Below the pieces are notes generated by a model. The model was not told the DNA's origin. It ran no database searches and was given only the letters and a program-made list of their open reading frames with translations. Positions 37,388 through 50,300 of a stretch of 64,000 nucleotides of DNA are shown piece by piece. How positions within the stretch are numbered: position 1 is the first letter of the stretch; every line of letters starts with the position of its first letter. Source of the DNA: Amphibalanus amphitrite (lineage: Eukaryota > Arthropoda > Thecostraca > Balanomorpha > Balanidae); NCBI RefSeq assembly GCF_019059575.1, contig NW_024881990.1:1-64000 (forward strand), in the 5' to 3' direction. Both the position numbers and the translations under genes were made by a program.

Positions 37388-38562
37388 GGGGAGAGTGGGG
37401 TAAGATGCCCAGGGTGGGAAAGACGCCCCACCCCCTCTAGCGGCGAAACAAAGAATCGAACCTGGAAATTAATGTTCTTTGCGTAAAGCGGAAGCCTGCC
37501 TTGTTAACTGCACAAAAATTTGCGAAGCTCAGTTAGGCAACGGCTGGCTGGTAATTGCATGTTTTTTATTTGCTGCTTTCAAAAAATATTTTGGTGTCAA
37601 AACATTGTAAATATCAAAGATTGTAGATAATTTTTGCGTCCCTTGCTATAGTCGTGATACATTGACATGCGTGTACTGTGTCCCAAACACTTTGTTTCAG
37701 GGTGAAGTTTTATGGCTAACAAATTGTACTGATTTGATGTTGCTTCGGTACCTTGGGGTAAGATGCCCCCTGTCCTGATGGGGAAAGACGCCCCCTAACT
37801 CCGTAGGCTGTCCTTCAAGCAGCCCGTCAGATCATTTATTACATACTTGTGATGAGAGACAAAAGCCGATCTGGGACTATTGAGAGTCCAGTACGGTCGG
37901 GTGCTCCCCATGCCGGTCTCTCGGCCCACACAACGACTTTTTTGGCGGCATCTGACTCTGAGAGCCCTCACGACGACCTCTGTGGGTCCCATTATTGGCT
38001 CCAGGGCCCCTCACGACATCCTTTGAGGGCTCCCACGTTGGCTCCACGGGCCGCGCTGGCATCTGAGGTCCCCACGATGGGCTCGAGAGCCCTCAAGCAT
38101 CCTGAAGACCTATACGGGCCCCACAGTGGTCTCCGAACGCCACCACGGAGGCTTGTTTGGCCGCGCTGGACTATGATGGCCCTAACGATGACCTCTGAAG
38201 CCCCTTACGACTACTTTTGAGGGCCCTTACGATGACGTTTGGTGTCTACTGCAGGCTCGAAGGGACTACTGATCGTTCAGGCGATTCACGTGCCCATTTA
38301 TGTCACTTATAGTGCAGGGGGGCATCTTCCCCAACGGCAGGGGGCGTCTTTCCCACCCTGTGGGGTAAGATGCCCCCTTTCACTTCTTCAGGAAAATGCT
38401 TAATAGCAAAAAAAGTTATCATATTTCAGGCACGAAAGTGTGATATTTTTGGAGAAAAATGATGTCGGCTTCCGTTGAAACTCCAAGTTTTTGCTTTCCG
38501 ATCGTCATTTTCGAATAATATATGACATAGTAAAACCCTGGGCATCTTTCCCCACTCTCCCC
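37388..38562. mobile_element. TA-flanked element with GGGGAGAGTGGGG ends (TAAGATGCCC type)
   Basis: TA at 37386-37387 and 38563-38564. Ends are GGGGAGAGTGGGGTAAGATG on the left and, in reverse complement, GGGGAGAGTGGGGAAAGATG on the right. GGGGTAAGATGCCCC and GGGAAAGACGCCCC recur at about 37414-37430, 37753-37793 and 38330-38376. The middle (37960-38250) is a degenerate repeat of ACGATGACCTCTGAGGGCCC-like units. Confidence 0.85.
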
Positions 38563-39186
38563 TACCCATAACCTATAATGGGGCTGATATGCATACCTAT
38601 CATTTGATCAACCGGGAAGCGCCCCTTAGGTCGACACCAAAATAGATCGTTACGATTGGATCGGTCGTCATGCGTGCCTAAGGTAGTGGCTGTATTGTGA
38701 TCGTGACGGTGATGTGCTGTGCTGTGGTCCAAACCAGTCACTCGACCAGACCCATGTTATACATATTTTTACTCTTCCTGGTGTTCCCCTTGGGTAGAGA
38801 GAGCATAAATCTTGTCTGCAGTATAGATGGACCCCTCCCTCACATAGAAAAAGATCTGCGTCCGGCGGTTAGCGCACGACTGAAATAGCCCCTGCGCCGC
38901 TGTCTTTAGACCGCTGAAAACTGGTTGAAACGGCACAGGCCCGGCTCGGGCTCTCTTTCCAAACAATGGCTCGTCAGCGCGGCAGCTGTCGACAGGCGTT
39001 CGGCGCCGCTGATAGGCCCGGAGCGGCGCCGATGAGCGATGGTGCGCCATGGGACCGGAGCGGCGGGCCGTGAGGACTGAGGGATCGTAAAAAAATGACA
39101 GCTGAAGAGCAGCTCTCAGACTCACTCTCACACTACTTCCTCCTGCGATAACCTGCTTCCCCTCCGTTCCTCACTCCCTCCTCTCC

Positions 39187-39235
<49 letters not shown>

Positions 39236-41425
39236 CCTCTGACCTCCTCTCTCTTTGCCTTTTTCCTCTCCTCTCTTCTCATGTTTTTTTTATCTTAGGT
39301 TTTATTACCGTCTTCTCGCATGCAAGGTCCCAACTCCCAGTATTGATAAATTGGTGGTATAATTCAACTCGTCATCGTCCCTGAACATCGATTAAAAAAC
39401 GTCCCTTCGCTGAAGCGTGGCATGCCACTGTCGCTGACCGATTGGTGGTCACCGCGACCCATCGTGATGTCAGCTCGAGGTAATAAAGCCGCCGCTCACG
39501 GCCGGGGTTCGTGAACACCGATCGACGAGTGACACCTCCGGTCTGTAGCCGTTCACTCACGACAAGAACCATGCAGAACAGAAGCCGTCGCAAACAGGAA
39601 AGCGACTCGCACGACCCAGCAACAAGATGGCGGGGCGCGGCCGTTTGTCAGAGTTGTCCGCGTGCAGCGTTCGTGAGGTGGCTGCTTCATCATTTCCGTT
39701 TTCCTTCCCAAAAATAACTTTCCTCATCTTGTTTCAAATATTTGTCGGACGTACCTAATTCAATTTAATCGATCGACTCCATGCCAAGTGACTCAGCTGA
39801 CATGTTGAATAGGATACCTATTGAACAAAGTCAATCATCTTCAGGAACGTGGATTAAAGTCAGCGTGTTTCCAAAATCACAACCAACTTTCTAGGTGCTC
39901 ACTGGTTAGGTAGGAAAGGAAGACATACCATGGAAGTGCCCACTTGGTAGATAGGTGGGTTGGTAAGCGAAATTGCGACGCGTGTAAGAGCATATACGGA
40001 CTAAGACCAGTTTCGCCAGATGCAGAAACAGTAAGTAAACCGTTTTTACTTTCAAAAGCTCATCAACTTGCTACCTACTCACTTAATGATACCTAAATGA
40101 TAAAAGTAAATATGGCATGGAATGACTTTGTAAATATGTCAGTAAAAGGATCATGAGGGGATCTTACTTGCCCGAACGAGTATCCTATATACAAAATAAA
40201 AAGGATCGTGTTCACTGGTTATCCTGACGCATTGCTTTTTTCAATCACAACACCATCGAAAACATACGGCTCATAACACGAAACAGAGCTCTTCAAAATT
40301 CATGTTCGATCATCATCAACTAAACGTTTAGCAAGGGACACGTTATTTTGAGCAGCAAAACAACACCAGCCACGAAGCAAACTATAGCCAGAACATCGGC
40401 AGCCGATAAACGGTGAGGAGAGCACAAACAACTGTGATGCAGACGGACAAACGAAATTGCAATGATACACAACAAGGAGGTCATCCCAAAACGCCGCCTT
40501 AGTCACTCAGGGTCGTGTGAAAAACACATGCTTTATATCGTCTATTTCATTATAAACGCAAGTCTGAAGCAAACTCCTTTCAAATCGAATTGCGGAGCCA
40601 AATTGAGCGGTGTGAAAATACTAATGCCGTATGATTGAGGGACACTCATGCATAGAAGAACCTAACAAGATTCTCCTCTAAAGGAAGGTCGATTGATTGT
40701 AAATTTCAAAAATCGTACTCGAGAGCACACGGACAAAGGAACGGAGTGAAGTAAAAGGGATTTCTCTCAAGTTCGTGCGGCTCGACCGACACGCTCGTGC
40801 ATGATTATCGTGAAGCAACTTCCTCCAATAGCGGCATTATCTCTGAAATTGATGTGTTTTCCGTGCAGCATTCAGCCGGATATTGTTCCTGAGAGAACCG
40901 TCTGGAAAGCCTCGCATCCCGGTATAGGTAAGCGTCTGCAGAGTGTGATGGGATGATGTGTAACCTTACATTCGATGAACGACCGGGGCTCGCTGATAGC
41001 GGCTCAATGACAGTCGTTGGCCCAGAACTGAACCCCGTGCTTTTCGCATAACTATAGGGGTCAGACTGGAGAAACACAATACACACAGACATGGGACACC
41101 TGCGGTTGGTCTCGACAGTCACATGTCAGCTCAGCTGCAGAGTAATCGAGTGCACATTCGACCGCGCCCATGACCATGAGGAGGATCGACTTACACAACA
41201 CACATGGCTGGGACCAGTGGGCACAAAGCTGCAGAACGATAGGACCAGTGGCGGTCTGGGAACAGACTGCGAGGCTGTCACACAGTTGCACCAGACGCGG
41301 TCTCGGTCCACATGAACCCAGCAACTCGGAAGGACCCGGCCGGTGCCCTGCGGTCAGCTGGGGCCATGTTTCCAGGTTGGGGTCGGCGGACCGCCGGCCA
41401 CAGCCCGGTCAAATATAGCGCTCAC
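38563..41425. other. Intergenic or intron of the 41.6-kb gene; no exon recognised
   Basis: If the minus-strand start exon at 41426-41606 is real, this would be its first intron or later exons. I found no acceptor plus open frame in the required phase that looked convincing. A CT microsatellite lies at 39183-39236. Confidence 0.3.
39183..39236. repeat. C-run followed by (CT)n microsatellite
   Basis: About ten C then CT units. Confidence 0.92.
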
Positions 41426-41606
41426 CTGAGACGCTGCCGAGGCTGAGGACGGTCCACCAGGGGCTGCGCTTTCCGGGCGGCTTATGCGGGCCGCGACGAC
41501 CGTCTCCGTTCTCCGACTCGTCTGTCACATAGACCTGGACGGCGTGTGGCTGCAGCGGGTCGGAGCCGCGCCGCCCCAGCCCGTGGTCCTCCGTGCTGGT
41601 TAGCAT
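41426..41606 (-). CDS. Start exon of an unrecognised minus-strand gene
   Basis: ATG at 41606-41604 lies in the strong context CCGCCATGC. Sixty codons plus one base run to CTCAG|GTGAGC. It begins MLTSTEDHGLGRRGSDPLQ, contains VYVTDESENGDGRRG and ends KRSPWWTVLSLGSVS, which could be the first turns of a membrane segment of a multipass protein. A CpG-rich stretch just upstream (about 41690-41990) would suit a promoter. No partner exon was identified to the left, so the family is not named. Confidence 0.55.
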
Positions 41607-41689
41607 GGCGGCGAGCGGAGCCCGACACGGGCGGTACTGACACTGGGTCACGACCACAGCACCGACACCGGGTGTAACTAATTCACTGA

Positions 41690-41995
41690 GCCGGCACGAA
41701 ACACTGTTTTGTCACCAACACCACACCACCACAGCACCAGCGTCCGCCGCCCGGTCGGCAGCAGCTGGGGCGGCACGTACTCCCGGGCCGCGAGTCGAGA
41801 CCCTTCTGACGTGCCGCGCCGCTCCGCCGCCCGGGCGCCGCCGTCACTTCCCCGCACGCCGCGCCGGCCGGCCGGGCGGTGGGCGCCGCGAGCTGGGTCG
41901 GCGCGGAGAGCTCACACGCGCCGCCCCCGCGCCGGTCGTAGCGGCGGGCGCCCACCCCCACCCCCGCCATGCCGATAGTCTGAGCGCATTGTGTC
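41690..41995. promoter_or_regulatory. CpG-rich stretch upstream of the 41.6-kb start exon
   Basis: Strongly GC- and CG-rich (GCCGCCC, GGCGCCG strings) and directly 5' of the ATG at 41606 on the minus strand. It fits a CpG-type promoter. No core element identified. Confidence 0.35.
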
Positions 41996-42850
41996 AAAAG
42001 GGTCCCCAGCTTTTCTAGAACCTGTAGTAATTTGAGGCGAGCGTCTTTGCGGAAGTGTATTTATAAATAACCTTGCGAATATTTTTCAGTCACCTAAGGT
42101 CGATAGTTAGTTTTCAGCTTCCGGGGGGCAAAAGTGTCAAAATTACTATTTTCACTGGAAATGTTTTTATGCTCATAACTTTACTCGGGATCGAAAAACT
42201 TACATTTTTATCCGCATTGTGTTTGTCCTCTAGCCGCATCGAATGAACTATAATTTAACCTAAGGACAAGTTCATGACCGAACGGGAAAAGGTCTTTGAG
42301 CTGAACACATTTAAGGGTTTTCATTTATCTAGGTCGCCTATATCATAAGCTACTGTCGATTGATTAATGGTGACCTATAGTGACCTAGTTTGACCTCAGG
42401 GATATACGTTGGGTAATGGGTTACGTGTGCATTTTTATTCGGTATTCAATATTATTTTTGCGCGATCTTCCAGGGCTGGAAGTGCATATGAGTTGTGTCC
42501 GAAAAAAGAGCAGTTCAGTTAGGTACCTATCTACTATTGATCGGATACCTTCAATTGAGAGCTCGTGAAATTGACCTGACTAGGTCAACGATGCTTAAAA
42601 TCCGTGATAAACGTTAGATACCTACATTTATTCGTAACAATCGCCTTTTTCGATCATTGCAAATTTCAAAGCAATCGTTCCGTCTGTGATATCTGGCTAT
42701 GGTTAATTTTCAAATACTTCTTGAGGTTGGGTAACATGACGTGACCGTTACCTTGCCCTGAGTGACCTGGGTCTGAGATTTTCGAACCACGTGCAGAGAA
42801 GATGCATCATAAGGTAGGCCGGCCTACGTCACATGTGGGGTAGGCCGGCA
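41996..42850. mobile_element. Degraded relative of the TTAA elements (ends not found)
   Basis: Shares the layout of element B's interior: CGCATCGAATGA strings, AATTGACCTGACxTAGGTCA, CTTGAGGTTGGGT, GTGACCTGGGT. No CCCGCGC ends or G/C-run palindrome are visible, so it is called from interior resemblance only. Confidence 0.45.
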
Positions 42851-43051
42851 CGAGGCTGCAGCCTCGTGGGATGGGACAAAATAAATAAAGTGTAAACGGT
42901 CCCGGCGTGGGGAAGTCAATTGTCTTTCAATTTCAGTTTTTTAACTCCATGGCCATGGGCTTGATATGAATTGCTTCCTTTTAGCTCAATCTAGTCAATA
43001 ATCCTCTTAGGAGATCGAGCAAAGTGATAGTAAGGAGAGGGAGGTGAGCCA

Positions 43052-43098
43052 TTAAGGACGAGTCAAGGAGTCAACTTGACTCCTTGACTCGTCCTTAA
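43052..43098. repeat. 47-bp perfect palindrome (23-bp arms, 1-nt centre)
   Basis: Arms begin TTAAGGACGAGTCAAGGAGT and meet at a single C at 43075. As RNA this is a very stable hairpin on either strand. Confidence 0.97.
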
Positions 43099-43114
43099 GG
43101 ACGATTTTCCATCT

Positions 43115-43456
43115 CTAACTGGGCGCATGGCTCTTGGAGCTCTCGTTTTTGGCAGGATTTTTTTCTTCTTCTCTGGAATGGTTCAAAACGTGAATATACG
43201 GCAAAGATTTTGCCAGAATCGTGATTCCCTCGTCGCTGTAGCGGTCCTTAAGTCGCTGTAGCGGTCCTTCAGTCGCTGGAGCCTGGAACCATGGATTATG
43301 GTGAGCATTTACTTTTTCTTGAGGTGAAGTCACTATGACGGGATTTGGTGACCTGACTTCGAATGACTTGGGCTTAACGATGAACGAGCTTAATATGACT
43401 TTGGCATGCTCCGGTATAAGTCCGTCTAACCGGCAATATCCGAGAAAATAGTGCAT
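43115..43456 (-). CDS. 113-codon open frame beside a palindrome, function unknown
   Basis: ATG at 43456-43454, TAG ending at 43115. The product starts MHYFLGYCRLDGLIPEHAKV and ends KNESSKSHAPS, with no signal peptide, membrane segment or motif I recognise. An internal 21-bp tandem repeat (AGCGACTxAAGGACCGCTAC) encodes part of it. A 47-bp palindrome begins 17 bp past the stop. It may be a real lineage-specific gene, an exon read through into intron, or chance. Confidence 0.25.
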   Translation of the reverse strand: MHYFLGYCRLDGLIPEHAKVILSSFIVKPKSFEVRSPNPVIVTSPQEKVNAHHNPWFQAPATEGPLQRLKDRYSDEGITILAKSLPYIHVLNHSREEEKNPAKNESSKSHAPS

Positions 43457-44632
43457 GAGCAGGAAATTGCTTAGCAGAACATTCAGCAGAAAGCGAGGCG
43501 CAAGGCGAGGCGGAGTGAAGCTGGGAGGCCATAAATGCGTGACACATCGCTAGAACCCTGTCATCAGACGGTGCTTCTTCCCGCTGTGTAGCACTCTTCT
43601 TTCGCTGGCGGGGAACCCACTCCACGGCGCAGCGATGACGCTCATTAAAAATCCGTCAGACGGCGCCAGCTGAGTCCACAGACCCCCCCTCCAGGGAGAC
43701 GCACCTCCCCTCGGGGGAGTGTGCTCATTACCGTACTGTGTGAGGCACGGCGCGGCTGCGTATTCAGTAAACCCGCTGCCACTTCCACACAAAGACGCGC
43801 ATCCATGCAAAGACCTCAGAAGGAAACGGCACTCGCTAACGCTGACGCCGGGGCAGGACAGGAGAGGAAAAGGTCAAGGGTGGCAGGCAGCAGTTGCCGT
43901 CACGATCAGCTGAACAGGTACCGCTGGGGTCCTGTGACGTGCATGATCAATGAAACGCACGAGCTAGGTCGGGTGCCAAAGCCACGCTGATCTCAAATCT
44001 GTAGACTTACCAACACAAACACTGTTGGGCGGAACAAACTGGAAATAAGAAGTTATTCCCCGGCTGTAACGTTGTTATAGATACTAGATATGCAAATTGC
44101 AGCGGTGAACAGAACAGTCGCCTGCTCCTTAAGACGTCTTTGCTCTGCTGATTCTTGAGCAAGAGAAGTAACGAGGTAGACTGACAATATTTTATCCGTG
44201 ACGTTACGTAAATAGACCTCATCATCTGATATGAGGCAGATTTGCTCCATGAATGCTTATCTCGGAGATGAATGCATCCACTCCCATTTCAAAAGTCATG
44301 CGCCTATTGCTACAAAAGTGTCCCTGCATGACACTAAGCGTCACAGCGAATCCTGTCGTGAAACACAGCGGTGCTCATTACAAAGCAGACTAATATCTTT
44401 CCCAGCGGCACACCGTTACGAAGCTGTCAACTCAGAGCAGCATGATGCGAGGAGCGGAGCTTGCATGTCGATGGCCCACTGGTGAAATGACATTGTGCAC
44501 TGCACAACATACAGCATTGGACAACGGACATGTGCAATGAACACGACAGACGGCACAAGTACATATAGGTCCTGTTAGCGAACCGGTCCCCGAATTCAGC
44601 GTCATGCTAAAATCTTGGCCGATATTCTTTAA
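43457..44632. other. Intergenic, no supported gene
   Basis: Several overlapping minus-strand frames (43374-43810) without recognisable products. Confidence 0.3.
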
Positions 44633-45633
44633 CCCGCGCACCGACGGGGGTCTGCGCCAACTTAGTACCGACGGGGGGGGGCGGATGACCGCCCCCCCCC
44701 TGAGATCTCGAGAACGAAGCAAGATAGCGACAAGCGGTAAACGGCATCGGATACGCACGGTCAAGATCTACAATTTTTACTAAGGTCATTTTCAGGTCAG
44801 GTCAAAGATGACGTCACAGGGGTCGAAAAAGTCAAAATGGCGGCGCTAGATATGGAGAGAGTTTTTCTCGAATAACTTTCGAATTAGTCAAGATAGGAAC
44901 AAACTAAGGGCATCATCGTGATCCTCTCGTCAATCCGCATCGAATGATATATATGTTGACCTCGAAAGGTCAAGGTCAAAGGTTGACCTCAGGTCACGTG
45001 ACCTCGAGGTCATCATGTATATCATTCGATGCGTCTTGACGAGCTGAACACAATGAGACCATCCACGCGTCTGTATCTTGTTCCTGTACGGAGTTATTGG
45101 CCAAAAACCTTTGGTGACCTTTGATGACGTCACATGACCTCACAGCTGCCCAACAGCAAAACAGACCTCAAGGTAGTGAAGGTTGATCGTATATGAAGTC
45201 ATGTATGGTATATGGGGCCATTCCGACCCGTTTTAGTGGTAAAAACAGGGAGTTGATTTTTCCCCCATTGACTTATAATGGGGAGGTCGCGAAATTGACC
45301 TGACCTTAGGTCACCGATATCAAAATTCCGAGATATACAAATTGTAGCTACTAATGACCTAATAACATCCTGCGACTTTCAAAGGCCTCCGACATCTACT
45401 GTAGCTCTGGCACGGTGACAAAGTTGCAAAAAAGTGACTTGAGGTTGGGTCATTCAAAGTGACCTGGTGACCTGACCTTGAAAGGTAGGAGGTTCAAACT
45501 TGCACACCATGTGTAAAATTGATAAGGGAATAGTCATACCAAATTTCGCGGCGCTACGCGCCGCGGTTTTCCCGCTATTCGCGAAAAACCTCAGGGGGGG
45601 GCGGATATCCGCCCCCCCCCGTCGGTGCGCGGG
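44633..45633. mobile_element. piggyBac-type TTAA element B (1001 bp, non-autonomous)
   Basis: TTAA at 44629-44632 and 45634-45637. 15-bp perfect TIRs CCCGCGCACCGACGG. ACCGACGG is repeated at about 44667-44674. The subterminal palindrome is G-run/CGGATGACCG/C-run on the left and G-run/CGGATATCCG/C-run on the right. The interior shares GATCTCGAGAAC and GCGACAAGCGGTAAACGGC with element C, and contains AGGTCA half-sites. Confidence 0.82.
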
Positions 45634-45637
45634 TTAA

Positions 45638-47208
45638 GTTAAGTGATATTTACGAGCATCCACCTGTATTTAATGGCTGAGACCACGACTGCACGTAAAT
45701 GGCATACAAGACGCACCCAGCGACCCGGTGCTCGGGGGTGGGTGGTTCCCCAATCTTTCCAGACTACAAACCCCACCATGCACACGCTCCACCCGCACCT
45801 AATGCCCGCGGCGCCGCCGCCCTAGGTCCCGCACCACTCACTGGCAAGAACAAAGCACCGCAGAGCGCTCGCTACAACATATCACAACCACGACCGCCGC
45901 CACGGCGCCGGCGAAGGCAATAACAAACATCGCGCCGCGTTGGTCAGGTCTATAACGTAAAAGAAACGGCACTGAATCACTCACAGACACACGGGCGAAA
46001 TGCGCTGTCCGGACTATTGCACTCTGTCTAGAGGGAGGCGGCGAGGGGACGTCCACCTGTTAGATCGGATTCGGGCGTTACCGGTTGGGAGGACGTGAGA
46101 CTGGCTCAGACAGACCAGCCGCACACGCTACAACGGTACCTCGTTTATACGGCGGATTAAATATGTCACAAATAAGACTGCAACGACAAAACACAATCAC
46201 ACATACACCATTCAGTAAACTTCTCCCAGGAGAATAAGATCAACCCGAACTCGATGACTAAATAAGCTCAAAGTAACCGATCGGGAAAGCTAAACACCAA
46301 TCCACCTAACACTGTTCAGCATGTAGATCACCAGTTAAACACTGACCTATGAAAGAGATGTCTTGCGCCAGCTAAACCAGGCTCAACCTTCACTGACCGA
46401 ACTTGACTCAACCAGGGTATCCACTGACGTGACTCAAGGGCGAGTCATAGTCATGGATGTCTTTGCACCTCAGCATTGCACTCCTCAGGAACCACTGGCA
46501 CTCACGACATCCTGCTGAGCTGATCCCGCGACCTCGCTCAGACCTGTCTCAGTTGTGACCTGTACCTGTAGTCCATACCTGCTCCTGTCTGAGGCAGCCG
46601 AGGCGCCTTCAATCTCCATCAAAACCCCCTATCGCCGGCAGGTGCAGGGCCCATAGTCGGCCCGTTTTGCGCCCAGAGGACGGACCTAACCCGGCCTGGC
46701 CTGGACGCATGACACGGTGCATTCAAAGCGTGCCGTCGAGCGCGCAACCAAGTCCGTTCAACGGTGAACACAGATCGTCAACTGAACACAGATAGACGTC
46801 ACCCTCGGTGGACGTGAACGCGACGATTGGGGGCCGCCAGAGGACGGACCGATGTCCCCCTGGCGGTCGCGGTCGCGCGCGGAATGCATCCTGAGGTATC
46901 ACAGAGAGATACAAGCCGACACTACGATCGGCATCTCTGACCGAACGTTACACACTACACGTCATGAGCGACTACACCACGAGTCGCGGTAGTCAGTCAC
47001 CGCCGGCACAGTCCTGACTCCTACGAGTCAGCACAGTCCTGACTCCTACGAGTCACTGAGCCAGTTGCCGGCTACGGGCTGGACTTGCGTCCACTCTTCG
47101 CGCCTTGCCGACCCGGCGGCGACTCCAACCAGCCTGACTGGCATCTCGACCATCACTACTGACCTAGATTATAACCCAAATCACACCTATAGGTCCCCAA
47201 CGTACCAC
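45638..47208. other. Region 3' of the KIAA0319-like gene
   Basis: The 3' UTR must lie in the right-hand part, but no canonical poly(A) signal was seen on the minus strand within about 1 kb. A 24-bp tandem duplication containing GTCCTGACTCCTACGAGTCA lies at about 47010-47057. Confidence 0.35.
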
Positions 47209-47372
47209 CTACATCTTTTTGCCGGCTTTGGGCGGACGTGACACGCCGTTTCGCTTACGGCGTTTGTTGTTGTTTCTGGATGGTCGCCGCCGACCGGAGG
47301 CGGCTTCAAAGAGAGGTTCGCTCTCCGAGTCGGTCTCTGAGGCCATCAGGCTGCTGGCAGAGTGGCCGCCGT
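47209..47372 (-). CDS. KIAA0319L: KIAA0319-like exon 15: cytoplasmic tail and stop
   Basis: Acceptor CCCCGACAG. Encodes SASSLMASETDSESEPLFEA, then a strongly basic tail (NNNKRRKRNG) ending AGKKM and TAG at 47211-47209. Acidic and dileucine-like determinants in this tail fit endosomal sorting known for the family. Confidence 0.9.
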
Positions 47373-50300
47373 CTGTCGGGGATTCAGAGGATTGTTAAGA
47401 AGGGTCAACAGACAACAGACAGTCAGGAAAGGTCAGCAGACAGCCAGAGGGATCAACAGGGGCAACACGTCGTAACAAAAGATCAGCAAAGTCAGCAGAT
47501 GCTCCAAGAAAGCCAAACTATAAATTACGAGAAGGAAAACCAACCGGTAGCACAAGGCAAAATAGGTGTACCAAGAAGAGGCGATAAACTCAGTAAACAT
47601 TGCGGAAAGTGGTGTACATTCTTCTCTAGCAACACAGCTTCGCACTGAACAACGGTATGCACCAATCTCGCTAACGGTTCCCCATCTCCTCCCATGCTCG
47701 ACTCATCTCTTTCCCAAACAGCCAGCCTCCCCTGACACTGTGTTCTACCCACCGACCTCCGCGCGACACCTACTTTTGGGCAGCATCTGTAGTCCCTCAG
47801 GATCGCTGACGGGCGTGTAGCGCGCGCGGCGGGTCCGTCTCAGTCCGGAGCCGACTCCGGCGGAGCCACAGCGGCGACGCAGCAGGCAGATGGCCGCCCA
47901 CACGGCCACGCCCAGCGCGACGACCAGCGAGAACGAGATGATGATGACGTACAGAACGCTCCAGTCTGTGGAGGGGGAGAGGATGTGGAATCATATATAG
48001 CGCTACGTCTGGTGACGGGGAGGGGATAGGTATTTACACACGGCGCTCCAGTCTAGTGGGAAGGGGAGAATTAGAGAATTATACACAGTGTTCCAGTCTG
48101 GTGGAGAGTGGGACAATGCGGAATTATACACCAAGCTCCAAACGTCTACTGGGAAGGGGACAAGATGGTATCATACACAAGCTAACGCTCCAGTCTTCGG
48201 AATAAATCACTCCACTACAGTCATGGTGAGGCTTCAGTATAAATCGTTCCAGTGAAACTCATGATGAGAATGCCGTATTGGTACGCGGTTAAAGTTACAC
48301 GCTAGCGCGAGAAGCAATGGGAGCACGGTTGGGCGGGGGGGGGGGGGGCGCAGATATCGGGCTGCTGCAAACGAAATGTCAGAGGTTAGGCTGGCGTGCA
48401 GCGGGTTCAACTGCAGGGGGAACGGATCAGAATTCAGAGGTGGATGTCTCAATACTGAGAATAGAGCGGTTAGATCAGGTAGCTTCCAAGGATGGAAGGG
48501 GACCGCAAATATTGATTCCCAGAATGTAAATGACAGCTAGCATCGAAGTATGCGACGAGACGAATACTCAGCCAGGAGACAGATAACACAGCCTGTCATG
48601 CATTTTCTGCAAATCGGCCGTGCCTACGTAACATCGTAATATAGTCGGTCACCCACCAGACGTACATGTTTGCCTTTGAAAGCACTGGAAGTGCCTGCAT
48701 ACAACACTAAGGCCGGCATTTTATCGCTCACCCATGAGACCTAGTGGCGTGCTCACATACCCGACAGACACACGCTACCCATGCCCCAGCTTCCCACACC
48801 CTCCACTCACCACAGTTCGCCTGTCCATCGCTGCCGAGCCTCTTGAAGAAGTTCTCCGTCCAGAATCGGTCGCAGACACAGAGTCGCGTGGTCTCGTCAC
48901 ACCGTCCGTGACCTGAGCACGGGTTCTGGCAGGTGACTGTGTCTAGGAGGAGGACGGCGTGGTCCAGCGCCGACGGGTCCGAGCGGAGGTGAGCGCGCAG
49001 AGCGGATACGACCGACACGCCGGGCAGCATCTGAGGTAGAGAAAGGGGAGTTAAAGACAGGAACAGTATCTACCGCCAAAACACACACCGGGCAGCATTT
49101 GAGGTAGAGGGAGGCCGGGGGTTAGATAGAGGAGGAACATAACCATCACAATCGACACACACATGACACAACAGCGTCTATGGCAACAGAGGGGAGGTTT
49201 AAAGCAGACGATGGTAGTTTGGGGATAGCTGCTCAAACGAAATGCATTGTAGGAGCAGGGAGAGATAACACCACCGACAACTAATAACATCTAAGTCAAG
49301 AATGGTGAATAAGATATCACACTGAACACATTGATAGATAACTGATCCTCATATTCCACATCATGTGGATATGAAAGGGGAATGTTTTTTGATACCCAAT
49401 CTTAGGATAACATCCGGGACAAGAGAGCCCGCCCGGCCTGGCAAAGCGCGTCAGCTTCTGTCGTCATCTGCCCATTTTGTATCTGCCTGATTACCAGTTT
49501 TACGCAGTTTATCAATCTCCGGTAATTTGCTACTACAAATGACCTTTCCTATACGGTTGCCTGTCCAACAACGCGTAATAAAATAAGCCCTTGCTATGTG
49601 GTTAGCATCTCCTCAAACCAGTATGGGCGGTAAAATGTAAATGACATGGATTTTCAGCGCGCCCCTCCTGAGCAGGATAATTGTACTTCTGGCATTTTCA
49701 CATAAGCCGTGCAACCGTCACGTCCAGTCATTATCTCCGATATACCGCTGGATTGGACCAAGCCTGTAACTGACCTTTATCTGCGGTTTGGCGCCGTCTG
49801 ACAGGGTAGTCTCAGACGCAGTGAGCTCCACCAGAAGGTGCCCAGTGCGGGGCTCAGCCGACCAGCGCAGCAGACGCACCTGTACGTCCCCGCTGGAGGG
49901 TACCAGGAGAGCCACCTTTCGCACCAGGGCCTCCTGCTGCGCCTGGGTCCACTGGAACACACACATAGGGAGGGAGTGTTACACAGGGTACCGGGAGGGC
50001 CACCTTCCGTATCAGGACCTCCTGCTGCGCCTGGGTCCACTGAAACATACAGGAGGAGGGAGTGTTATACACTTAGCGCCCAGAGGATAATTATAATGGA
50101 AACCAGTAGCGTCATCTACTGACCACAGCAGACCCAAATATGTAACGGAATCTGCCTTCAAATCTATAAATTAATTTTCTAGGAAGCACATTAATCGGAA
50201 ATGAAAACTCATGGGCTGGTGATCACTTGCAGCAGGACGCACAATTAACTGAAAACTAATTATTTCATCACACAGCACACGATGTGTACAGTGTTTGGTC

